A stretch of 64,000 bases of DNA from Bradyrhizobium manausense (GCF_018130615.1 NZ_JAFCKB010000001.1:682001-746000); one strand, 5' to 3'. Shown: positions 43,598-54,122, counted from the stretch's first letter. The notes: generated from the sequence alone by a model not told the origin. Made by a program: numbers and translations.

Positions 43598-44992
43598 ATG
43601 CAGATGCTTTTCAGGTGGGCCAGCAAATGGTGGCCAGGGCTGATTCCCCTGGCCGTCATGTGGGGATTTGCGGCCTGGAATAATACCTTGCCGGTCGAGG
43701 CAGACCTGTCGGCCCGCAGCTCGGCCGCGCTCAAGGAGACCGTCCTGGACAAGACCCGGATCGCGGTCGACGGCCGTGACGTCCGCCTGGCGGCGGATGC
43801 ATTTTCCGAGGAGGGCCGCCGCGACGCCGTGACGGCGGTCGAGATGGTTCCCGGCGTACGGCTGGTCGACGACCAGACCCGCCTTGTTCCCGAAGCCAAA
43901 CCCTTCGTCTGGAACGCCGAGCGCGACGTGGTGCGGGTCACGCTGTCGGGCTCCGCGCCGCTGCCGTCGATGAAGGTGCGGTTGACGGACGCCGCGCGCA
44001 AGGAGGTCAACGGGACCGAGGTCGCCGATCAGATGGGCCTGGCGCGCGGTGCACCGGCGCGGTTCGAGGCCGCGGCCATGCTGCTGCTCGACCAGATCGG
44101 CAAGCTGAAGGACGGCAAGATCACGATAACAGACACCAAGGTCAGTCTGTCCGGCATGGCGCGCGACCTCGGTGGGCGCGAGGCGATCGCGGCGGCGCTG
44201 AAGAATCTGCCTGAAGGATTTTCGATCGCCGCCAACGAGATCAAGGCGCCGCCTTACATCTTCCAGGCCTACAAGGATCCGGTCGCGGCCACGGTGACGC
44301 TGACCGGCTACGTACCTGACAACAACGTCCACGCCTCGATCGCGACCAGCGCGTCGCGAAAGTTCTTCACCGAGAAGGTGGTCGACAGCCTCAAGGCCAG
44401 CATTGGCGCGCCCGGCTCGTTCAACACCGCCGTGGTCGCTGCACTCGGTGCGTTGTCGCGGCTGTCGACCGGCACGCTCGTGGTGTCCGATCGCGAGGTG
44501 AAGCTGTCGGGCGATGCGCTGTACGAAGGCGCTGCCAACGACATCCGCGCCGGCCTCGGCAAGGATTTTCCAAAGAACTGGCAATACAAGCCTGAAATCA
44601 CCGTGAAGCCCGCGGCGGGGCCGGTCGACGGCACCGTCTGCCAGCAGTTGTTCTCGGAGCTTTTGGCCAAGGGCAAGATCCGCTTCGCAACCAAGCGCGC
44701 CGACATCGATCCTGACTCCGCCGGCATTCTCGATCATCTGATCGAGACCGCGCTGCGCTGCCCGACCACCAATATCGAGGTCGCCGGCCATACCGATGCC
44801 GACGGCGAGGACTCCTTCAACCAGGCGCTCTCCGAGAAGCGCGCGCAGGCGGTGATCGACTATCTGGTCAAGGCCGGCCTGCCGGCGGATCGTTTCACCG
44901 CGGTCGGCTATGGCGCCACGCAGCCCGTCGCCGGCAACGACACCGACGACGGCAAGGCGCAAAACCGCCGCATCGAATTTCTGGTGAGGTGA
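43598..44992 (+). CDS. OmpA-family envelope protein with BON-like repeats
   Basis: 464 residues. An N-terminal membrane anchor (LIPLAVMWGFAAWNN), then a long region with internal repeats of BON type (for example VRVTLSGSAPLPSMKV and VTLTGYVPDNNVHASI), and a C-terminal OmpA peptidoglycan-binding domain (about 350-464; NIEVAGHTDADGEDSFNQAL and NRRIEFLV). Resembles ArfA-type OmpA proteins; probably links the cell envelope layers. Overlaps the next gene (TGATG). Confidence 0.82.
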   Translation: MQMLFRWASKWWPGLIPLAVMWGFAAWNNTLPVEADLSARSSAALKETVLDKTRIAVDGRDVRLAADAFSEEGRRDAVTAVEMVPGVRLVDDQTRLVPEAKPFVWNAERDVVRVTLSGSAPLPSMKVRLTDAARKEVNGTEVADQMGLARGAPARFEAAAMLLLDQIGKLKDGKITITDTKVSLSGMARDLGGREAIAAALKNLPEGFSIAANEIKAPPYIFQAYKDPVAATVTLTGYVPDNNVHASIATSASRKFFTEKVVDSLKASIGAPGSFNTAVVAALGALSRLSTGTLVVSDREVKLSGDALYEGAANDIRAGLGKDFPKNWQYKPEITVKPAAGPVDGTVCQQLFSELLAKGKIRFATKRADIDPDSAGILDHLIETALRCPTTNIEVAGHTDADGEDSFNQALSEKRAQAVIDYLVKAGLPADRFTAVGYGATQPVAGNDTDDGKAQNRRIEFLVR

Positions 44993-45291
44993 TGATGCCC
45001 TATCTCGTCTCGTTCCACATGGGCTGGTTGATCGGCGCGGTCCTGTTGGGCTTCTGCATGGGCTGGATCTCCGTGGTCCAGCGCGGCAATGGCACCTCGA
45101 AGGTCACGGCGCGCTGGCTCGCCGCACTCGCGGCGGGCCTGGTCGGGGCCTCCTTCGCGCATGTTGTCCCGGGCCGCTTCGGCTACTGGCTCGATCTCGG
45201 TCTGGTCCTGTTCGCCTGCTACCTCGTCGGCTGCACCATCGGGGCGTGGCTGCGCTATTGGGTCGTCTCGCGCAGCCAGCCTGCGGCCTGA
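44992..45291 (+). CDS. small membrane protein, three predicted helices
   Basis: 99 residues; ATG at 44992 overlaps the OmpA-like stop by one base, and ATG at 44995 is also possible. Helices are predicted near MGWLIGAVLLGFCMGWI, WLAALAAGLVGASF and WLDLGLVLFACYLVGCTIGAWL. Not recognised further; co-translation suggests it works with the OmpA-like protein. Confidence 0.75.
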   Translation: MMPYLVSFHMGWLIGAVLLGFCMGWISVVQRGNGTSKVTARWLAALAAGLVGASFAHVVPGRFGYWLDLGLVLFACYLVGCTIGAWLRYWVVSRSQPAA

Positions 45292-45415
45292 CGGTTTCCT
45301 GGCCATATGCCGGGACCGGCATCCGGCAGGCATCAAGCTCCAAATTCAACATCCGCGAGTCATGCAGCGAGCTGTCCCGTCACGCGCGGACGGGACATTT
45401 CCTGGCGCGACGTGC

Positions 45416-45673
45416 TCAGCGGAAGCCGGCACTGAAATTGTGGTCGCGAATGCCGATGGCCTTGGCCTGCGCCGCGGACACGCCATCCCGGCACTGGATA
45501 TACCGCAGCACTTGCGCGTCAGTGCCCGCGGAGTGCGCACGCCACATGTCGAGAGTGAAGCCGTTTTTGGCCATGCAGGCCTGCGAATGAGGACTGTCGT
45601 TGCGCTCTCTGGCGCCGGCGGGAGTGGTGGCAAGAACGATGACCGCGTTGGCGGCACCGAGCAGAAGCTTCAT
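45416..45673 (-). CDS. small secreted protein, 85 residues
   Basis: Signal peptide MKLLLGAANAVIVLATTPAGA, then a mature part with Cys at SQACMAKNGF and YIQCRDGVSAAQ, which could form one disulfide. AGAG lies before the ATG at 45673. Unknown function. The 590 bases to the next gene (45674-46263) hold no open frame I trust. Confidence 0.65.
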   Translation of the reverse strand: MKLLLGAANAVIVLATTPAGARERNDSPHSQACMAKNGFTLDMWRAHSAGTDAQVLRYIQCRDGVSAAQAKAIGIRDHNFSAGFR

Positions 45674-46263
45674 GGTTTTCTCTTTATCATGCAAAGTATC
45701 ACGCAAAATGCCTGGCTGACTTGACGGCTGCCCGGGGGCGACTGCCTCGTCCGCCGAAAACCTCGCCGATTGCAAGCTGGCTCGCCATAGGCCGTCGAGC
45801 GATAGCCACAGGTAGTTGTGCAAGGGCCGAGGAAAGCTCAAGACGATTATCTCGTTACTCCCCCCGGAGGGCGCCCGGGATGGGCCAGCCGGCCCGTGGG
45901 GCCCCTCTTTCAACAGGCCGACGCTGCCCATAGATTGATTTCGACTTAAGCCGTGAAGGAACATTGTCCGGCCGAAATCATCAAAACTTCACGGCGACTG
46001 CGCAGGATTGCCATGGAGATTCGCGTCAGCCTTGCCGCCGAAAGCGCCAAACCGTGCATCAGGAGCCCGCAAACCTGCCTAAAATATTGAAGGCACGTGA
46101 TTTTGTTCACATTGGCGAATTCCACTCCGCCCCAAAACGCGCTAGTGGAGGGACGGGGGGCATGCGCGATGCTGGAGCCGGCGGCGAGTGTTCGTTGAGT
46201 GCCACTGCGTCGTTCGCCTGTTCGCCGGCCACCCTGGCCGCTGAAGCGTTATTCGAGGTCTAG

Positions 46264-47322
46264 ATGCTGGAAGCCATACGCAGGGCGATGACGTTTCTGC
46301 GCCAGAAGCAAATCCTGCATAAGCTTGGAGTTGTGATCAGCGTCGCGGTCATCGGCATCGCTTGCTATGTGCTCTACCACATGCTGCGCGGCATCGACAT
46401 GAACGAGGTGATCGAGGCGATCAAGAGCACCGAGCCGCGCCAGATTGCGATGGCCGCGCTGTTCGTCGCCGCGGGCTATTTCACGCTGACATTCTACGAT
46501 CTGTTCGCCGTGCGCGCGATCGGCCATTCCCACGTGCCTTATCGCATCAATGCGCTTGCGGCCTTCACCAGCTATTCGATCGGACACAATGTCGGCGCCA
46601 GCGTCTTCACCGGCGGCGCGGTGCGCTACCGCATCTATTCGGCCTATGGGCTGAACGCGATCGACGTCGCAAAGATCTGCTTCCTCGCCGGCCTCACCTT
46701 CTGGCTTGGCAATGCTGCCGTGCTCGGCCTCGGCATCTCCTATCATCCGGAGGCGGCCGCCTCGATCGACCAGTTGCCGCCGTGGCTGAACCGGACGATC
46801 GCGATGATCATCATCGTCGCCCTGGTCGGATACGTGGTCTGGGTCTGGACCCAGCCGCGGGTGGTCGGACGCGGCCCCTGGACCGTGGTGCTGCCGGGCG
46901 GCCCGCTGACCTTGCTCCAGATCGCGATCGGCATCATCGATCTCGGCTTCTGCGCGCTCGCGATGTATGTGCTGGTCCCCGACGAGCCCAATCTCGGCTT
47001 CGTCGTCGTCGCAGTCATTTTCGTCTCGGCGACGCTGCTCGGCTTCGCCAGCCATTCGCCCGGCGGGCTCGGGGTGTTCGACGCCGCCATGCTGGTCGGC
47101 CTCTGGCAGATGGACCGCGAGGAGCTGCTCGGCGGCATGCTGCTGTTCCGGGTCCTCTATTATCTTTCCCCGTTTGTCATCTCTGTAATCTTGCTGACGT
47201 TTCGCGAGGTTATCATCGGCGCCCGATCGAAGCGCCTGCAGCAGGCGGCGCTCAAGCTCGATCCCGGCCCACCGCCTGAAGCCGCTTACGTGAGAAAGCG
47301 CAGCGACAGCAGCGGCGCCTGA
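46264..47322 (+). CDS. YbhN/UPF0104-family membrane protein (lysylphosphatidylglycerol-synthase-like flippase domain)
   Basis: 352 residues with about eight membrane segments. Characteristic are the polar YSIGHNVGASVFTGGAVRYRIY near 100 and SATLLGFASHSPGGLGVFDAAM near 255, both typical of MprF/YbhN flippase domains. There is no aminoacyl-transferase domain, so it is a stand-alone translocase-like protein rather than a full MprF. No good upstream ribosome-binding site. Directly precedes phoR; a functional link is not established. Confidence 0.8.
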   Translation: MLEAIRRAMTFLRQKQILHKLGVVISVAVIGIACYVLYHMLRGIDMNEVIEAIKSTEPRQIAMAALFVAAGYFTLTFYDLFAVRAIGHSHVPYRINALAAFTSYSIGHNVGASVFTGGAVRYRIYSAYGLNAIDVAKICFLAGLTFWLGNAAVLGLGISYHPEAAASIDQLPPWLNRTIAMIIIVALVGYVVWVWTQPRVVGRGPWTVVLPGGPLTLLQIAIGIIDLGFCALAMYVLVPDEPNLGFVVVAVIFVSATLLGFASHSPGGLGVFDAAMLVGLWQMDREELLGGMLLFRVLYYLSPFVISVILLTFREVIIGARSKRLQQAALKLDPGPPPEAAYVRKRSDSSGA

Positions 47323-47355
47323 CCGGCGCCAGCCCCTAGGAGAAGTTCCGCCCCG

Positions 47356-48648
47356 ATGGCGATCGACGCCCCATCTTCTCCCCCCGCACAGCCTTGGTCC
47401 GACCGGCTGCGGCATTCGACGATCATCCTGATCGCTGCTGCGCTGGCGCTCTCGATCGTGGTCTCCCTCGGCGAATTGTCGGCGCTGCACGCCGCGGTCA
47501 TATTCCTTTGCATCGCGGCGGCTGCACTGATCCCGTGGCGGCTGCATGATACCGCTGCCTCACGCGAGGACGTCAGGCGCGTCAATCCGGTCGAGAGCGC
47601 GGCGGTGGCCGCTGTTGTCGCCGGCATGCCGGATCCGGCCGTGCTGCTCGACCGTGCCGGCCGCGTCATTCATCTCAACGCCGCCGCCGCCCAGCTTGCG
47701 CCGGCGCTGCGCAAGAACGAGCTTGCCCAGTTCGCGCTGCGCTCGCCGGAGATCATCACGGCGCTGCGCGAATCCATTGCGACCACCGAGCCGCGGCGCG
47801 CGACCTATCTCGACCATGTGCCGGTCGATCGCTGGATGGAGCTGATCATCACGCCGGTGCCGGTGCCGACCAATTTCGGCGGTGCGGACAAATGCATGCT
47901 GATGACCTTCCACGATCAGACGCCGCTGCGTCGGGTCGAGGAGATGCGCGCCGATTTCGTCGCCAATGCCAGCCATGAACTGCGCACGCCGCTGGCGGCG
48001 CTGTCCGGCTTCATCGACACGCTGCAGGGCCAGGCCAAGGACGATCCCAAGGCGCGCGAGCGCTTCCTCGGCATCATGCATAATCAGGCGACCCGCATGG
48101 CGCGCCTGATCGACGATCTGCTGTCGCTGTCGCGGGTGGAGCTGTCGGCCCATGTGCGGCCCGATACGCTGGTCGACCTGCTGCCGATCATCTTCCAGGT
48201 CGCCGACGGGCTCGAGCCGCTGGCGCGCGAGCGCCAGGTCGAGGTCGAGACCCATCTGCCGGAGACCCCGGTGATGATCGCCGGCGATCGCGAGGAGCTG
48301 CTGCGCCTGTTCGAGAATCTGATCGAGAACGCGCTCAAATACGGCGCCTCCGGCGGCCGCGTCATCGTGTCGCTGACCACGACGCCGGCGCCGGACGGAG
48401 CTCAGGAAATCAGGGTCATGGTGCGCGATTTCGGCCCCGGCATCGCGCCCGAGCACCTGCCGCGCCTGACCGAGCGCTTCTACCGGGTGGACGTCGGCGA
48501 CAGCCGCTCGCAGGGTGGAACCGGGCTCGGATTATCGCTGGTGAAACATATTCTTAACCGTCACCGCGGCCGTCTTTTGATTGAAAGCGTGCCCAAGCAG
48601 GGCGCCACCTTCACCGCCTGTTTTCCCCCGGCTAAGACTTTAGTTTAA
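47356..48648 (+). CDS. phoR: phosphate-regulon sensor histidine kinase PhoR
   Basis: 430 residues. Two hydrophobic segments near 20-60, a PAS-like domain near 90-190, and a HisKA domain with phospho-acceptor His207 in VANASHELRTPLAAL. The ATPase domain has ENLIENALKYGASGG (N box), VMVRDFGPGIAPEHL (G1) and GGTGLGLSLVKHI (G2). First gene of the Pho/Pst locus with phoB at the other end, 4.7 kb away. Confidence 0.93.
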   Translation: MAIDAPSSPPAQPWSDRLRHSTIILIAAALALSIVVSLGELSALHAAVIFLCIAAAALIPWRLHDTAASREDVRRVNPVESAAVAAVVAGMPDPAVLLDRAGRVIHLNAAAAQLAPALRKNELAQFALRSPEIITALRESIATTEPRRATYLDHVPVDRWMELIITPVPVPTNFGGADKCMLMTFHDQTPLRRVEEMRADFVANASHELRTPLAALSGFIDTLQGQAKDDPKARERFLGIMHNQATRMARLIDDLLSLSRVELSAHVRPDTLVDLLPIIFQVADGLEPLARERQVEVETHLPETPVMIAGDREELLRLFENLIENALKYGASGGRVIVSLTTTPAPDGAQEIRVMVRDFGPGIAPEHLPRLTERFYRVDVGDSRSQGGTGLGLSLVKHILNRHRGRLLIESVPKQGATFTACFPPAKTLV

Positions 48649-48658
48649 TCAGAAAACG

Positions 48659-48678
48659 CAAGCGATTTCAATCGCTTG
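48659..48678. terminator. hairpin at the end of phoR
   Basis: CAAGCGATT-TC-AATCGCTTG, perfect 9-base arms, eleven bases past the phoR stop and just upstream of the Pho box. No T-run follows, so it may only partially terminate or protect the 3' end. Confidence 0.45.
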
Positions 48679-48681
48679 GTT

Positions 48682-48699
48682 GTGTCATCCGACTGTCAC
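48682..48699 (+). promoter_or_regulatory. Pho box upstream of pstS
   Basis: GTGTCAT-CCGA-CTGTCAC: two 7-base repeats separated by four bases, each one mismatch from the rhizobial CTGTCAT consensus. Located 100 bp before the pstS start, so PhoB should activate pstSCAB-phoU-phoB under phosphate limitation, giving positive autoregulation. Confidence 0.8.
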
Positions 48700-48798
48700 C
48701 AAACCTTCGTAAAAGCTCAGCCGACCGCTCCTAAAGGGGCGGCGCGGGGAGCGCGATCGGGCGCGGATGGCGCTTCGCTCCCCTGTATGGAGACCAGC

Positions 48799-49812
48799 AT
48801 GAATTTCATCAAAACGATCGTCGCTGCCGGCTTGGTCGCCGCCACGACGACGGCGGCGTTTGCTGCCGATATCACCGGCGCAGGTGCGACGTTCCCGTTC
48901 CCGATCTATTCGAAGTGGGCTGACGCCTACAAAAAGGAGACCGGCAACGGCCTGAACTACCAGTCGATCGGTTCCGGCGGCGGTATCAAGCAGATCCAGG
49001 CCAAGACCGTGACCTTCGGCGCCAGCGATGCGCCGCTCAAGGCCGAGCAGCTCGAGAAGGACGGCCTCGCGCAGTGGCCGATGGTGATGGGTGCCATCGT
49101 TCCCGTCGTCAACCTCGAGGGCGTCAAGGCTGGCGAGCTCGTGTTCGACGGCGAGACCCTCGCCAACATCTATCTCGGCAAGATCACCAAGTGGGACGAT
49201 GCCGCGATCAAGAAGCTCAATCCGAACGTGAAGCTGCCGTCGGAGGCGATCACCGTGGTCCGCCGTTCGGACGGTTCGGGCACCACCTTCAACTTCACCA
49301 ACTACCTCTCCAAGGCCAGCGCCGACTGGAAGAGCAAGGTCGGTGAGGGCACCGCCGTCGAGTGGCCGGTTGGCGTCGGCGCCAAGGGCAACGAAGGCGT
49401 GTCGGGCAACATCAGCCAGACCAAGAACTCGATCGGTTACGTCGAGTATGCCTATGCCAAGCAGAACAAGCTGACCTACACCGGCCTCGTCAACAAGGCT
49501 GGCAAGTCGGTGCAGCCGACCGTCGAAGCCTTCCAGGCAGCCGCTTCCAACGCCGACTGGGCCAAGGCGCCCGGCTATTACGTCATCCTGACCGACCAGC
49601 CCGGCGACAAGTCCTGGCCGATCACCGCGGCGACCTTCATCCTCATGCACAAGGACGCCACCGACAAGGCGGCGTCGCAGGAAGCCATCAAGTTCTTCCG
49701 CTGGGCGTTCAAGAACGGCGGCAAGGCGGCCGAAGAGCTCGACTACATCCCGATGCCGGACAGCGTCGTCCAGCTGATCGAGAAGACCTGGGCTGCCGAG
49801 ATCAAGAGCTAA
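48799..49812 (+). CDS. pstS: periplasmic phosphate-binding protein PstS
   Basis: 337 residues from ATG 48799 with GGAG six bases earlier. A signal peptide (ending AAFAADI) is followed by [20 protein letters not shown], and the phosphate contacts [16 protein letters not shown] are visible. The next genes are separated by two stable hairpins, which commonly allow higher PstS levels than the permease. Confidence 0.95.
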   Translation: MNFIKTIVAAGLVAATTTAAFAADITGAGATFPFPIYSKWADAYKKETGNGLNYQSIGSGGGIKQIQAKTVTFGASDAPLKAEQLEKDGLAQWPMVMGAIVPVVNLEGVKAGELVFDGETLANIYLGKITKWDDAAIKKLNPNVKLPSEAITVVRRSDGSGTTFNFTNYLSKASADWKSKVGEGTAVEWPVGVGAKGNEGVSGNISQTKNSIGYVEYAYAKQNKLTYTGLVNKAGKSVQPTVEAFQAAASNADWAKAPGYYVILTDQPGDKSWPITAATFILMHKDATDKAASQEAIKFFRWAFKNGGKAAEELDYIPMPDSVVQLIEKTWAAEIKS

Positions 49813-49833
49813 GCGCTTTCTCTTCGGGCGCGG

Positions 49834-49910
49834 TGCGGCCTCCAACGTGGCCGCATCGCGGACCTCACGACTTTTCGGCCCCGGATCAGCCTCGTGCTGC
49901 TTCCGGGGCC
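49834..49910 (+). terminator. tandem stem-loops in the pstS-pstC gap
   Basis: First hairpin TGCGGCC-TCCAACGT-GGCCGCA (49834-49855); second GGCCCCGGA...TCCGGGGCC (49877-49910) with 9-base arms. No T-run follows either. They probably reduce readthrough or stabilise the pstS mRNA end. Confidence 0.6.
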
Positions 49911-49954
49911 CGAGACCAACAAAAAGCGTATATGACTTGGTACAGGGGATCGGC

Positions 49955-50953
49955 GTGGCAGAGATGGCCGTTCAGAGCGATGTAATCGACGACGCCGGAC
50001 CGTATGATCGCGCAAAAGCCTTGAGCGCGTTCAAGCTCGGCGATGTCACCTTCTACTGGATCACGCGGCTTTCCGCGATCTCGGTGCTTCTCATTCTCGG
50101 CGGCATCATCCTGTCGCTGATCGTCGGCGCCTTCCCGGCGATGAAGGAATATGGCTTCGCGTTCCTGTGGACGCAACGCTGGGCGCCCTCGGCCGATCCG
50201 CCCGTGCTCGGTGCGCTGGGACCGATGTATGGCACGCTCGTCACCTCCTTCATCGCGATGCTGATCGCCATTCCCGTCGGTCTCGGCATCGCGATCTTCC
50301 TCACCGAGCTCTGCCCGCAATGGCTGCGCCGCCCGATCGGCATGGCGGTGGAGCTGCTCGCCGGCATTCCCTCGATCATCTACGGCATGTGGGGCTTCTT
50401 CGTGCTGGGGCCGTTCCTGGCCAACACCTTCCAGCCCTTCATGATCAAGATCTTCGACGGCGTCCCTGTGCTCGGCGCAATCTTCGCAGGTCCGCCGTCT
50501 TACCTCAGCCTGTTCAACGCCGCGCTGATCCTCGCGATCATGGTGCTGCCCTTCATCACCTCGATCTCGGTCGACGTGTTCAAGACGGTGCCGCCGGTGC
50601 TGAAAGAGGCCGCCTATGGCGTCGGCTGCACCACCTGGGAAGTGGTGCGCAGCGTGGTGATCCCCTACACCCGCGTCGGCATCATCGGCGGCGTCATGCT
50701 GGCGCTGGGCCGCGCCCTCGGCGAGACCATGGCGGTGACGTTCATCATCGGCAACTCGTTCCGCATCTCGTCATCGATCTTCGCGCCGGGCACCACGATC
50801 TCGGCGGCGATCGCCTCCGAATTCGCCGAGAGCGACGGCCTGCACCAGTCCGGCCTGATCTTGCTCGGCTTGTTGCTGTTCGTGCTGACGTTCTTCGTGC
50901 TCGCAGGCGCCCGGCTGATGCTGCTGCGTCTGGAAAAGAAGGCGGGGAAGTAA
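49955..50953 (+). CDS. pstC: phosphate ABC transporter permease PstC
   Basis: 332 residues from GTG 49955 (AGGGGA five bases upstream); ATG 49964 is the alternative. About six membrane segments, with [27 protein letters not shown] and the [20 protein letters not shown] coupling loop. [17 protein letters not shown] is conserved PstC sequence. Partner of PstA. Confidence 0.93.
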   Translation: MAEMAVQSDVIDDAGPYDRAKALSAFKLGDVTFYWITRLSAISVLLILGGIILSLIVGAFPAMKEYGFAFLWTQRWAPSADPPVLGALGPMYGTLVTSFIAMLIAIPVGLGIAIFLTELCPQWLRRPIGMAVELLAGIPSIIYGMWGFFVLGPFLANTFQPFMIKIFDGVPVLGAIFAGPPSYLSLFNAALILAIMVLPFITSISVDVFKTVPPVLKEAAYGVGCTTWEVVRSVVIPYTRVGIIGGVMLALGRALGETMAVTFIIGNSFRISSSIFAPGTTISAAIASEFAESDGLHQSGLILLGLLLFVLTFFVLAGARLMLLRLEKKAGK

Positions 50954-50954
50954 C

Positions 50955-51800
50955 ATGAACCCGATTTACGCACGCCGCCGCCGCAAGGACATCGTCGTCC
51001 GCGGGCTTTGCATCGGTGCCGCCGCCTTCGGCGTCACCTGGCTCGCGCTGATCCTGATCACGCTGCTCTACAACGGCCTGGCCGGCCTGAACCTCGAGCT
51101 CTTCGCCGCTGATACCCCGCCTCCGGGCTCGACCGAAGGCGGTCTGCGCAACGCCATCGTCGGTTCGCTGATCATGACCGTGATCGGCGTCGGCATCGGC
51201 GCGCCGCTCGGCCTGTTCGCCGGCACCTATCTCGCCGAGTATGGCCGCAACGACAAGCTGACCTCGGTGATCCGCTTCATCAACGACATCCTGCTCTCGG
51301 CGCCCTCGATCATCATCGGCCTGTTCATCTACGGCGCGGTGGTGGTGCCGATGCGCGGCTTCTCGGCGATCGCAGGCTCGCTCGCGCTCGCGGTCATCGT
51401 GATCCCGGTGGTGCTGCGCACGACCGAGGACATGCTGCTGCTGGTGCCGAACGCGCTGCGCGAGGCGGCCTCTGCGCTTGGCCTGCCGCGCTCGCTGGTG
51501 ATCAAGCGGATCGCCTACCGCGCCGCGCGCTCCGGCCTCATCACCGGCGTGCTGCTCGCCACCGCCCGTGTCGCCGGTGAAACCGCGCCGCTGCTCTTCA
51601 CCGCGCTGTCGAACCAGTTCTTCAGCCTCGGCCTGAACAAGACCATGGCCAACCTGCCGGTCACCATCAACAACTTCGTCCAGAGCCCCTACGCCTATTG
51701 GAAGCAGCTCGCCTGGAGTGGCGCGTTGCTGATCACATTGACCGTGCTTGCCCTGAACATTGGCGCGCGCATTCTCGGCGCCGAGAGGACCGCAAAATGA
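50955..51800 (+). CDS. pstA: phosphate ABC transporter permease PstA
   Basis: 281 residues starting one base after the pstC stop region. PstA motifs [27 protein letters not shown], the coupling loop [20 protein letters not shown] and [15 protein letters not shown] are intact. Its end overlaps the pstB start (ATGA). Confidence 0.94.
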   Translation: MNPIYARRRRKDIVVRGLCIGAAAFGVTWLALILITLLYNGLAGLNLELFAADTPPPGSTEGGLRNAIVGSLIMTVIGVGIGAPLGLFAGTYLAEYGRNDKLTSVIRFINDILLSAPSIIIGLFIYGAVVVPMRGFSAIAGSLALAVIVIPVVLRTTEDMLLLVPNALREAASALGLPRSLVIKRIAYRAARSGLITGVLLATARVAGETAPLLFTALSNQFFSLGLNKTMANLPVTINNFVQSPYAYWKQLAWSGALLITLTVLALNIGARILGAERTAK

Positions 51801-52618
51801 CCGATCTGTCCGTATCCGTGAGCTCGAATGCTCATTTGGCGTCGCAGCAGCCGCTGCCGGAGGCGCCCGCCAAGGTGACGGTGCGCAACCTCAACTTCTA
51901 TTATGGCGAGCATCACGCACTGAAGAACATCAACCTGGCGCTCGGCACCAACCGGGTCACGGCGTTCATCGGCCCGTCGGGTTGCGGCAAGTCGACCCTG
52001 CTGCGCATCTTCAACCGGATGTACGATCTCTATCCGGGCCAGCGCGTCACCGGTCAGCTCATGCTCGACCAGACCAACATCCTCGACCCCAAGCTGGATC
52101 TCAACCTGCTGCGCGCCCGCGTTGGCATGGTGTTCCAGAAGCCGACGCCGTTCCCGATGACGATCTACGAGAACATCGCGTTCGGCATTCGTCTTTACGA
52201 GAAGATCTCGAAGTCCGAGATGGACGACCGCGTCGAGAAGGCGCTGCGCGGCGGCGCGCTGTGGAACGAGGTCAAGGACAAGCTCAACGCTTCCGGCCTG
52301 TCGCTCTCCGGCGGCCAGCAGCAGCGCCTCTGCATCGCCCGCACCGTCGCGGTGCGGCCCGAGGTGATCCTGTTCGACGAGCCCTGCTCGGCGCTCGACC
52401 CGATCTCGACCGCCAAGGTCGAGGAGCTGATCCAGGAACTGTCCGAGAACTACACGATCGCGATCGTGACCCACAACATGCAGCAGGCGGCCCGCGTCTC
52501 CGACAAGACCGCCTTCATGTATCTCGGCGAGCTGATCGAGTTCGACGACACCAGCAAGATCTTCACGTCGCCGACCGACCGGCGCACGCAGGATTACATC
52601 ACCGGCCGGTTCGGCTGA
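51797..52618 (+). CDS. pstB: phosphate ABC transporter ATPase PstB
   Basis: 273 residues; ATG 51797 overlaps pstA, and the longer frame upstream is rejected. Walker [11 protein letters not shown]-loop [18 protein letters not shown], signature [15 protein letters not shown], Walker [13 protein letters not shown]-loop [19 protein letters not shown] is PstB-specific. Confidence 0.95.
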   Translation: MTDLSVSVSSNAHLASQQPLPEAPAKVTVRNLNFYYGEHHALKNINLALGTNRVTAFIGPSGCGKSTLLRIFNRMYDLYPGQRVTGQLMLDQTNILDPKLDLNLLRARVGMVFQKPTPFPMTIYENIAFGIRLYEKISKSEMDDRVEKALRGGALWNEVKDKLNASGLSLSGGQQQRLCIARTVAVRPEVILFDEPCSALDPISTAKVEELIQELSENYTIAIVTHNMQQAARVSDKTAFMYLGELIEFDDTSKIFTSPTDRRTQDYITGRFG

Positions 52619-52629
52619 GGAGACAGGAC

Positions 52630-53346
52630 ATGGGTTCTGAACATACCGCAAAAGCCTTCGACACCGACCTCCAGGAGCTCACCCGCCTGGTCGCCGAGAT
52701 GGGCGGCATCGCCGAGCGCATGATCGTCGACTCCGTCGACGCGCTGATCCGCCGCGACGTCGCGCTCGGCCAGCGCGTGGTCACCATCGACGCCGAGCTT
52801 GATACGCTGCAGAAGAAGATCGAGGAGCGCGCCGTGCTCACCATCGCGCGCCGCCAGCCGATGGCGGTCGATCTTCGGGAGATCGTCGGCGCCATGCGGG
52901 TTGCGACCGATCTCGAGCGGATCGGCGATCTCGCCAAGAACATGGGCAAGCGCGTCGCGGCGCTGGAGACGGATTTCCATCCGCTCAAGCTGTTCCGTGG
53001 CCTCGAGCACATGACCGACCTCGTGCAGCAGCAGGTCAAGTCGGTGCTGGACGCCTATGCCGCGCATGACCTGCCGGCGGCGATGGCGGTGTGGAAGGGC
53101 GACGAGGAGGTCGATGCCATCTGCACCTCGCTGTTCCGCGAGCTCCTCACCTACATGATGGAAGATCCGCGCAACATCTCGTTCTGCATCCATCTGATGT
53201 TCTGCGCCAAGAACATCGAGCGGATCGGCGACCACGCCACCAACATTGCCGAGACCGTGTTCTACATGATCGAAGGCCAGGCCATCACCGACAAGCGGCC
53301 GAAGGGCGACATGACGACGTTCGCCACGACGGTCCCGAACACCTGA
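52630..53346 (+). CDS. phoU: phosphate signalling protein PhoU
   Basis: 238 residues from ATG 52630, 11 bases after pstB. Two three-helix PhoU repeats; the metal-binding motifs appear as ATDLERIGDLAKNMGKR and AKNIERIGDHATNIAE. PhoU mediates the inhibition of PhoR by the saturated Pst transporter. Confidence 0.94.
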   Translation: MGSEHTAKAFDTDLQELTRLVAEMGGIAERMIVDSVDALIRRDVALGQRVVTIDAELDTLQKKIEERAVLTIARRQPMAVDLREIVGAMRVATDLERIGDLAKNMGKRVAALETDFHPLKLFRGLEHMTDLVQQQVKSVLDAYAAHDLPAAMAVWKGDEEVDAICTSLFRELLTYMMEDPRNISFCIHLMFCAKNIERIGDHATNIAETVFYMIEGQAITDKRPKGDMTTFATTVPNT

Positions 53347-53368
53347 TTACGCAAGGAGCGACGACCCC

Positions 53369-54076
53369 ATGGGCGCACGCATTATGGTGGTTGAGGACGA
53401 GGAAGCTCTGACCGAGCTTCTCCGCTACAACCTCGAAGGCGACGGCTATGACGTCGAGACGGTGATGCGCGGCGACGATGCCGACACCCGTCTCAAGGAG
53501 CACATTCCTGATCTGATCGTGCTCGACTGGATGCTGCCGGGGCTGTCGGGCATCGAGCTGTGCCGCCGGCTGCGGACGCGATCCGACACCAAGCAGCTGC
53601 CGATCATCATGCTCACCGCGCGCGGCGAGGAGAGCGAGCGGGTGCGGGGCCTGGCGACCGGCGCCGACGATTACATCGTCAAGCCGTTCTCGGTGCCCGA
53701 GCTGCTCGCGCGCGTGAAGGGCCTGCTGCGGCGCGCAAGCCCTGAGCGGCTTGCGACCATCCTCGCCTTCGGCGACATCGAGCTCGACCGCGAGAAGCGC
53801 CGCGTGGCACGCTCGGGCCGGCCGATCGATCTCGGGCCTACCGAATACCGCCTGCTGGAGTTCTTCCTGGAGCATCCCGGCCGCGTGTTCTCGCGCGAGC
53901 AGCTGCTCGACAGCGTCTGGGGCCGCGACATCTATATCGACGAGCGCACCGTCGACGTACATATCGGCCGCCTGCGCAAGCTGCTCAATCTCGGCCGTGA
54001 GCAGGACCCGATCCGCACCGTCCGCGGTGCCGGCTACGCGCTCGATGATCGGTTTGCGAAGGCGGAGCAGACATAG
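53369..54076 (+). CDS. phoB: phosphate response regulator PhoB
   Basis: 235 residues. Receiver domain with the phospho-acceptor Asp53 in VLDWMLPG, Thr83 in MLTARGEE and Lys105 in DDYIVKPF. C-terminal winged helix (about 135-230) with LGPTEYRLLEFFLEHPGRVF and VDVHIGRLRKLL. Binds the Pho box upstream of pstS. Confidence 0.95.
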   Translation: MGARIMVVEDEEALTELLRYNLEGDGYDVETVMRGDDADTRLKEHIPDLIVLDWMLPGLSGIELCRRLRTRSDTKQLPIIMLTARGEESERVRGLATGADDYIVKPFSVPELLARVKGLLRRASPERLATILAFGDIELDREKRRVARSGRPIDLGPTEYRLLEFFLEHPGRVFSREQLLDSVWGRDIYIDERTVDVHIGRLRKLLNLGREQDPIRTVRGAGYALDDRFAKAEQT

Positions 54077-54122
54077 GGTTTGCGGGCGACTGGTTTAGTG
54101 AGCTGCGGCCACATTCTCAGCT

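Noticed and set aside
43469-44962. A 497-codon minus-strand frame opposite the OmpA-like gene.
   Set aside because: Shadow of the OmpA-domain gene, with no recognisable motif or ribosome-binding site.
46249-47547. A 432-codon minus-strand frame opposite the YbhN-like gene.
   Set aside because: Low-complexity Arg/Asp/Gln product; the plus strand carries membrane segments and the conserved flippase motifs.
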